This document shows positions 59,850-64,000 of a stretch of 64,000 bases of DNA, piece after piece. The translations under genes were made by a program, and so were the position numbers. The notes under the pieces were generated by a model. It was not told where the DNA came from and did not search any database. It saw nothing but the letters and a program-made list of their open reading frames with translations. Numbering within the stretch: position 1 is the first letter of the stretch; every line of letters begins with the position of its first letter. Origin of the DNA: CAMAVH01 sp964628235 (GTDB lineage: Bacteria; Pseudomonadota; Alphaproteobacteria; SMXQ01); contig CAZVLU010000010.1 in NCBI GenBank assembly GCA_964628235.1, positions 17,026 to 81,025 on the forward strand, given 5' to 3'.

Positions 59850-60779
59850 TTAGTGGCCGACCGTCGCCGCCACTTCGGCGGCAAAGTCGGTTTGGGCTTT
59901 CTCGATGCCCTCGCCGAGGGCGAAGCGCTTGAAGCCGACGAGCTTGACCGGCGCGCCGACCGTCTTGGCGGCTTCGGCGATGACCTTGGACACCTTCGAC
60001 TCGCCGTCGATGATGTAGACCTGCTCGAGCAGCACGACTTCTTCGTAGAACTTGCGCAGACGGCCTTCGAGCATCTTGGCGATGATCTCTTCCGGCTTGC
60101 CCGACGCGCGCGCCTGGTCGGCAAGCACGTTGCGCTCACGCTCGACCGCCGCCTTGTCCAGGCTCTCGATCGAGAGGGACTGCGGATTGGTCGCCGCGAC
60201 ATGCATGGCGATCTGCTTGCCCAGCGCCGCGAGCTTGTCGGCCTCAGCCGTCGACTCAAGCGCGATCAGCACGCCGATCTTGCCGAGGTTCGGCGCCACG
60301 GCCGAATGGATGTAGCTGACGACGGCGCCTTGGGCGACAGACAGCTTGGCGGCGCGGCGCAGTTGCATGTTCTCGCCGATCGAGCCGACCAGTTCGGTCA
60401 GCTTGTCGGCGACGGTCTTGCCGCCCGGATAGGCCGAGGTCTTGACCGCGTCCATGTCGCCATTCGCCGCGAGCGCGACATCGGCGACCTTGAGGACGAA
60501 CTCTTGGAAGGTCTCGTTGCGGGCGACGAAGTCGGTCTCGGAATTGACCTCCACGAGGACGCCGTCCTTGCCGGTGGTGGTCACGCCGATCAAGCCTTCA
60601 GCGGCAACACGGCCGGCCTTCTTGGAGGCCGCGGCCAACCCCTGCTTGCGCAGCCAGTCGACGGCGGGCTCAAGCTCGCCGGCAGTGGCATTGAGGGCCT
60701 TCTTGCAGTCCATCATGCCCGCGCCGGTCTTCTCGCGAAGCTCCTTCACGAGCGCTGCGGTAATTTCCGCCATCTTCAA
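59850..60779 (-). CDS. tsf: Elongation factor Ts
   Basis: Exchanges GDP for GTP on EF-Tu. The 309-residue protein has the N-terminal UBA-like helix (LVKELREKTGAGMMDCKKAL), the core EVNSETDFVARN motif and the C-terminal coiled region. Usual length. It is downstream of rpsB by 42 bases and probably co-transcribed. Confidence 0.97.
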   Translation of the reverse strand: MKMAEITAALVKELREKTGAGMMDCKKALNATAGELEPAVDWLRKQGLAAASKKAGRVAAEGLIGVTTTGKDGVLVEVNSETDFVARNETFQEFVLKVADVALAANGDMDAVKTSAYPGGKTVADKLTELVGSIGENMQLRRAAKLSVAQGAVVSYIHSAVAPNLGKIGVLIALESTAEADKLAALGKQIAMHVAATNPQSLSIESLDKAAVERERNVLADQARASGKPEEIIAKMLEGRLRKFYEEVVLLEQVYIIDGESKVSKVIAEAAKTVGAPVKLVGFKRFALGEGIEKAQTDFAAEVAATVGH

Positions 60780-60821
60780 CCTCGAACTTAAAATTTATAT
60801 CGCAACGTATTGATATCGCTA

Positions 60822-61709
60822 TTAAGCGACGGTCTCTTCCGTCTCGCCCTTCACGGCGCGCGACTTCTTGCGCTCGACGACCGGGGCCTTCTTCGCGCCA
60901 CGCGCAGGCTTTGCCTCATCGGCTGCCGGAGCGGCTTCCGCAGGAGCTTCCGCCGGGGCGGCTTCGAGCGCTTCCGTCGGGGCCTGTTCGGCCGCGCCGA
61001 TATCGACGCCGGAGGCGATCATTTCCTGCTGGATGCCATCGAGCACGGCGTCCGAGACCAGCGTGCAATAGGTCTCGATAGCGCGGATGGCGTCATCGTT
61101 GCCCGGGACGGGATAGGTGATGCCGGCCGGGTCGGAATTGCTGTCGAGGATGGCGATGACGGGGATGCCGAGCTTGTTGGCTTCCTCGACCGCGATCTTT
61201 TCGCGGTTGGTATCGATGATGAACAGGACGTCGGGCAGGCCGCCCATGTCCTTGATGCCGCCCATGGCGCGCTCGAGCTTGTCGCGCTCGCGGGTCAGGG
61301 TCAGCAATTCCTTCTTGGTGCGGTTGCTCTGCTCGGTGGAGAACATCTCCTCGAGCTCCTTGAGGCGCTTAATCGAGACCGAGATGGTCTTCCAGTTGGT
61401 CATCATGCCGCCGAGCCAGCGGTGGTTGACGTAGTACTGGCCGCAGCGCGCCGCCGCTTCCTTGACCTTGTCCGAGGCCTGGCGCTTGGTGCCGACGAAC
61501 AGCACGCGGCCGCCCTTAGAGGTCACGTCGCGCACAACCTGCAAGGCGCGATAGAGCGCCGGCACGGTCTGCTGCAAATCGATGACGTGAACGCCATTGC
61601 GCTCGCCGAAGATGTAAGGAGCCATCTTCGGGTTCCAACGGCCGGTACGGTGGCCGAAGTGGACGCCAGCTTCAAGGAGCTGGCGCATCGTGAAAGTGGG
61701 GATCGCCAT
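60822..61709 (-). CDS. rpsB: 30S ribosomal protein S2
   Basis: A 295-residue S2 with the family signature regions MRQLLEAGVHFGHRT, YVNHRWLGGMMTNW and IPVIAILDSNSDP. The C-terminal 60 residues are an Ala/Glu/Pro-rich tail ending in a basic cluster, longer than in E. coli but common in Rhodospirillales. The ATG at 61709 is chosen because it starts MAIPTFTM and GGAG lies nine bases upstream; another ATG two codons earlier is possible. Confidence 0.97.
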   Translation of the reverse strand: MAIPTFTMRQLLEAGVHFGHRTGRWNPKMAPYIFGERNGVHVIDLQQTVPALYRALQVVRDVTSKGGRVLFVGTKRQASDKVKEAAARCGQYYVNHRWLGGMMTNWKTISVSIKRLKELEEMFSTEQSNRTKKELLTLTRERDKLERAMGGIKDMGGLPDVLFIIDTNREKIAVEEANKLGIPVIAILDSNSDPAGITYPVPGNDDAIRAIETYCTLVSDAVLDGIQQEMIASGVDIGAAEQAPTEALEAAPAEAPAEAAPAADEAKPARGAKKAPVVERKKSRAVKGETEETVA

Positions 61710-61826
61710 GATCATGTTCTCCGGTTATGCCGCCGCGGGAAATGCCCAGAAGTCTGGACACCGGAAAGGGCTGCGGGATGTCTCCCCGACAGACCTGAGC
61801 CCGCGTGTGGGATTGAAAGTGGCGGT

Positions 61827-61855
61827 TAAATAGCCCTTTGTGCTCGCGATTGCAA
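61827..61855 (-). promoter_or_regulatory. rpsB-tsf promoter
   Basis: TTGCAA and TATTTA are separated by 17 bases on the minus strand, giving a leader of about 110 bases before rpsB. A second candidate (TTGCTC-18-TAGAAT, 61947-61976) lies further upstream. The rest of the 318-base gap between rpsB and dnaE (61710-62027) contains no gene that I can support. The long leader could be the site of S2 autoregulation. Confidence 0.55.
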
Positions 61856-62027
61856 GGTTTTAGGCCTTCAGGACCGGACCGGGCCCAGTCGGGTCCGCTG
61901 CGCTGAGGCAGCCCCTCCTTTGACCCTAGAGGCTGAAGACGCTGCAATTCTAGCGAGGAGGGTCACGCGAGAGCAAGAAAGCCCGGCGATTCCGGCTGAT
62001 TAGGGATTTAGACAGCCGTTTCGATGG

Positions 62028-64000
62028 TTAAATTTCCTGCACGTTTGCCACGCCCGGCAGGGTCATGAGAGTGCCGGTCGAGGCCGGGGTGATGGCGAAG
62101 CCACCCGGAATCTGCACTTCGACCTCATGGTCCGGCCCCAAATCCAGCACAAGGCTGATCTGGCCCCTGCCCTTGGGAATCCCGCCGATCACGGTCTTCA
62201 CGCCGGCCAAAGCGGTCTCTTCGATCAGGTGAACGCGGAGCGTCGGCGCGGCGCTGGCCGCCACCTCCTCGAGCAATTGGATGCGGTTGCCCAGCAGGCG
62301 CACGCCCTCGCCGTCGCGCTTGGCATCGGCCGTCACCAGGACCGCCTTGCCGGTCTCAAGCAGGTCGCGCGCCGCCGCCAGCACTTCCGAGAACAACGTG
62401 ACCTCGTACATGCCGGTGGCGTCGGACAATTGCACGAAGGCAAAGCGGTTGCCGCGCGCCGAGGTGCGCTCCTTCTTGCCGACCACCGTGCCAGCCAGCT
62501 TGACCCGCGCCTGCTCCGTGCCGACGAGCTGCGCCGGAATGGCCGCCGAACTGATGACCTTCAAGCGCTGCAAGCTCTTGACATAGGCGTCGAGCGGATG
62601 GGCAGACAGATAGAATCCGATGGCGTCGAATTCATAGCGCAGCCGCTCCATCGCCGGCCAATCGGTGATCTGCGGCAGCGCCTTGGCGGTCGGCGCCAGC
62701 GTGGGGTCGCCGCCAAATAAGTTCGTCTGCGAACTGCTGCGCTCATTTGCCGATGCTTGCGAATGCGTGACCATGGCTTCGACGCCGGCATGCGACTGCG
62801 CGCGGTTCTTGTGCAGCGAGTCGAACGCGCCGGCAGCAGCCAAGCTTTCGAGCAAGCGCTTATTGACGGCTTTCGGATCGCAGCGGCCGGCGAAGTCGAA
62901 CAGGTCCTTGAACGGCCCGTTCGCCGTGCGCTCGCGCACCACCGACTCCATGGCCGCCAAGCCGACATTGCGCACCGCGCCGAGCGCGTAGCGGATCGCC
63001 TTGCTGCCGTCCGCCTGTTGCTCCACCGCGAACACCGGGAATGACTTATTGATATCGGGCGGCAACAGCTTCACGCCGATACGGCTCAGCTCTTGGCGGA
63101 AGGTGTTGAGCTTGTCGGTGTTGCCAAGGTCGAGCGTCATCGACGCAGCAAGGAATTCGACCGGATAGTTCGCCTTGAGATAAGCGGTCTGGTAGGAGAC
63201 CAGGGCGTAAGCCGCCGCGTGCGATTTGTTGAAGCCGTAGCCGGCGAACTTGTCGACTTGATCGTAGATCTGGCCGGCCTGCTTTTCGGCGACGCCGCGC
63301 GCCACCGCGCCCTTGGTGAATTCCTGGCGCTGCTGCGCCATGATGCCGGCGTCTTTCTTGCCCATGGCGCGGCGCAGCAGATCGGCGCTGCCGAGCGAAT
63401 AGCCCGACAATTCCTGGGCGATCTGCATCACCTGCTCTTGGTAGATGATGACGCCGAAGGTCTCCTTCAGAATCCCTTCGAGCGACGGATAGAGATAATC
63501 CGGCTGTTCGCGACCATGCTTGCAGGCGATATATTTCGGGATGTTGTCCATCGGACCCGGGCGATAGAGCGCCACGATGGCGATGATATCTTCGAAACGG
63601 TCGGGCTTCAGCTTGCGCAGCACGTCGCGCATGCCCGAACTTTCTAGCTGGAATACGCCGGTAACGTCGGCCTTGGCCAGCATGTCGTAGGTCTTCTTGT
63701 CGTCGAGCGGCAGTGTCGCGAGATCGATGGCGTCGCCGCGCGCCTGGATCAGTTCAACCGCCTTCTGCAGCACGGTCAGGGTTTTCAAGCCGAGGAAGTC
63801 GAACTTCACCAGACTGGCCTGCTCGACATATTTCATCGAAAACTGCGTCGCCGGAATGTCAGAGCGCGGATCGCGATAGAGCGGCACGATCTCGTCGAGC
63901 GGCCGATTGCCGATCACCACGCCGGCGGCATGGGTCGAGGCGTGGCGATAGAGCCCTTCAAGCTTCATCGCCAACATGATCAGCTTGGCGACTGCCGGAT
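62028..64000 (-). CDS. dnaE: DNA polymerase III alpha subunit, C-terminal part (runs off the window)
   Basis: The catalytic subunit of the replicative polymerase. About 657 C-terminal residues are in the window and the gene continues beyond position 64000. Visible parts are the fingers and tau-binding regions (FDFLGLKTLTVL, FQLESSGMRDVL, LYRPGPMDNIP, GYGFNKSHAAAYA), and the OB-fold domain near FVQLSDATGMYEVTLFSE. The PHP domain and catalytic Asp residues lie upstream of the window. The visible motifs are those of DnaE1. Confidence 0.97.
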   Translation of the reverse strand, partial: PAVAKLIMLAMKLEGLYRHASTHAAGVVIGNRPLDEIVPLYRDPRSDIPATQFSMKYVEQASLVKFDFLGLKTLTVLQKAVELIQARGDAIDLATLPLDDKKTYDMLAKADVTGVFQLESSGMRDVLRKLKPDRFEDIIAIVALYRPGPMDNIPKYIACKHGREQPDYLYPSLEGILKETFGVIIYQEQVMQIAQELSGYSLGSADLLRRAMGKKDAGIMAQQRQEFTKGAVARGVAEKQAGQIYDQVDKFAGYGFNKSHAAAYALVSYQTAYLKANYPVEFLAASMTLDLGNTDKLNTFRQELSRIGVKLLPPDINKSFPVFAVEQQADGSKAIRYALGAVRNVGLAAMESVVRERTANGPFKDLFDFAGRCDPKAVNKRLLESLAAAGAFDSLHKNRAQSHAGVEAMVTHSQASANERSSSQTNLFGGDPTLAPTAKALPQITDWPAMERLRYEFDAIGFYLSAHPLDAYVKSLQRLKVISSAAIPAQLVGTEQARVKLAGTVVGKKERTSARGNRFAFVQLSDATGMYEVTLFSEVLAAARDLLETGKAVLVTADAKRDGEGVRLLGNRIQLLEEVAASAAPTLRVHLIEETALAGVKTVIGGIPKGRGQISLVLDLGPDHEVEVQIPGGFAITPASTGTLMTLPGVANVQEI

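Overview
The window is 64 kb of a G+C-rich alphaproteobacterial chromosome, probably from a member of Rhodospirillales or a close relative. Three things point there: a lexA gene preceded by the alphaproteobacterial SOS box GAAC-N7-GAAC, lipid A and outer-membrane assembly genes, and the gene order tpiA / ppiD-trpE / trpGDC-moaC-moeA-lexA / comEC-gltX-gltA / lpxB-lpxI-lpxA-fabZ-lpxD-skp-bamA-rseP-dxr-cdsA-uppS-frr-pyrH-tsf-rpsB-dnaE. That backbone is broken by four accessory blocks.

Backbone. secG and tpiA (minus strand) diverge from ppiD-trpE. trpG, trpD and trpC lie about 15 kb away and run with overlapping stops and starts into moaC and moeA (molybdenum cofactor). lexA follows a vapBC toxin-antitoxin pair and an aldo/keto reductase. 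comEC diverges from gltX and gltA. From about 46.7 to 60.8 kb a minus-strand superoperon makes lipid A, the BAM complex, isoprenoid and phospholipid precursors and translation factors. rpsB-tsf and the C-terminal part of dnaE end the window.

Accessory block 1 (5.1-20.0 kb, between trpE and trpG): two small lipoproteins of lower G+C; a FadL-type porin overlapping a six-TM histidine kinase; a PilZ-methyltransferase fusion; cueR; a LysR/cupin pair opposite a TauD-type dioxygenase; copA with a clear CueR promoter; a CHAP lipoprotein; a palindromic repeat element; a YibQ-type deacetylase; and an HWE kinase with a receiver protein. Block 2 (24.4-26.0 kb): vapBC and the aldo/keto reductase.

Block 3 (28.8-35.1 kb) is a lower-G+C metal island. 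A Cys-containing MerR regulator diverges from a ZntA-type ATPase, with a 19-bp-spacer promoter between them. The ATPase is followed on the same strand by lspA, a PCu(A)C copper chaperone, Sco, a 56-residue CoxF-like membrane protein, dsbB and dsbA. The ATPase gene holds a 100-N assembly gap inside a 15-bp tandem repeat encoding Gly-His-Asp-His-Ala.

Block 4 (40.6-46.6 kb) is the most unusual part. One minus-strand operon encodes four paralogous two-domain VOC proteins interleaved with two TctC-type periplasmic binding proteins, with no TctA/TctB membrane partners. All four VOC proteins keep a His-His-Asp set in the N-terminal domain, while the equivalent set in the C-terminal domain is lost to different degrees. 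I do not recognise this arrangement as a described pathway. No tRNA, rRNA, CRISPR array, insertion sequence or prophage was seen.
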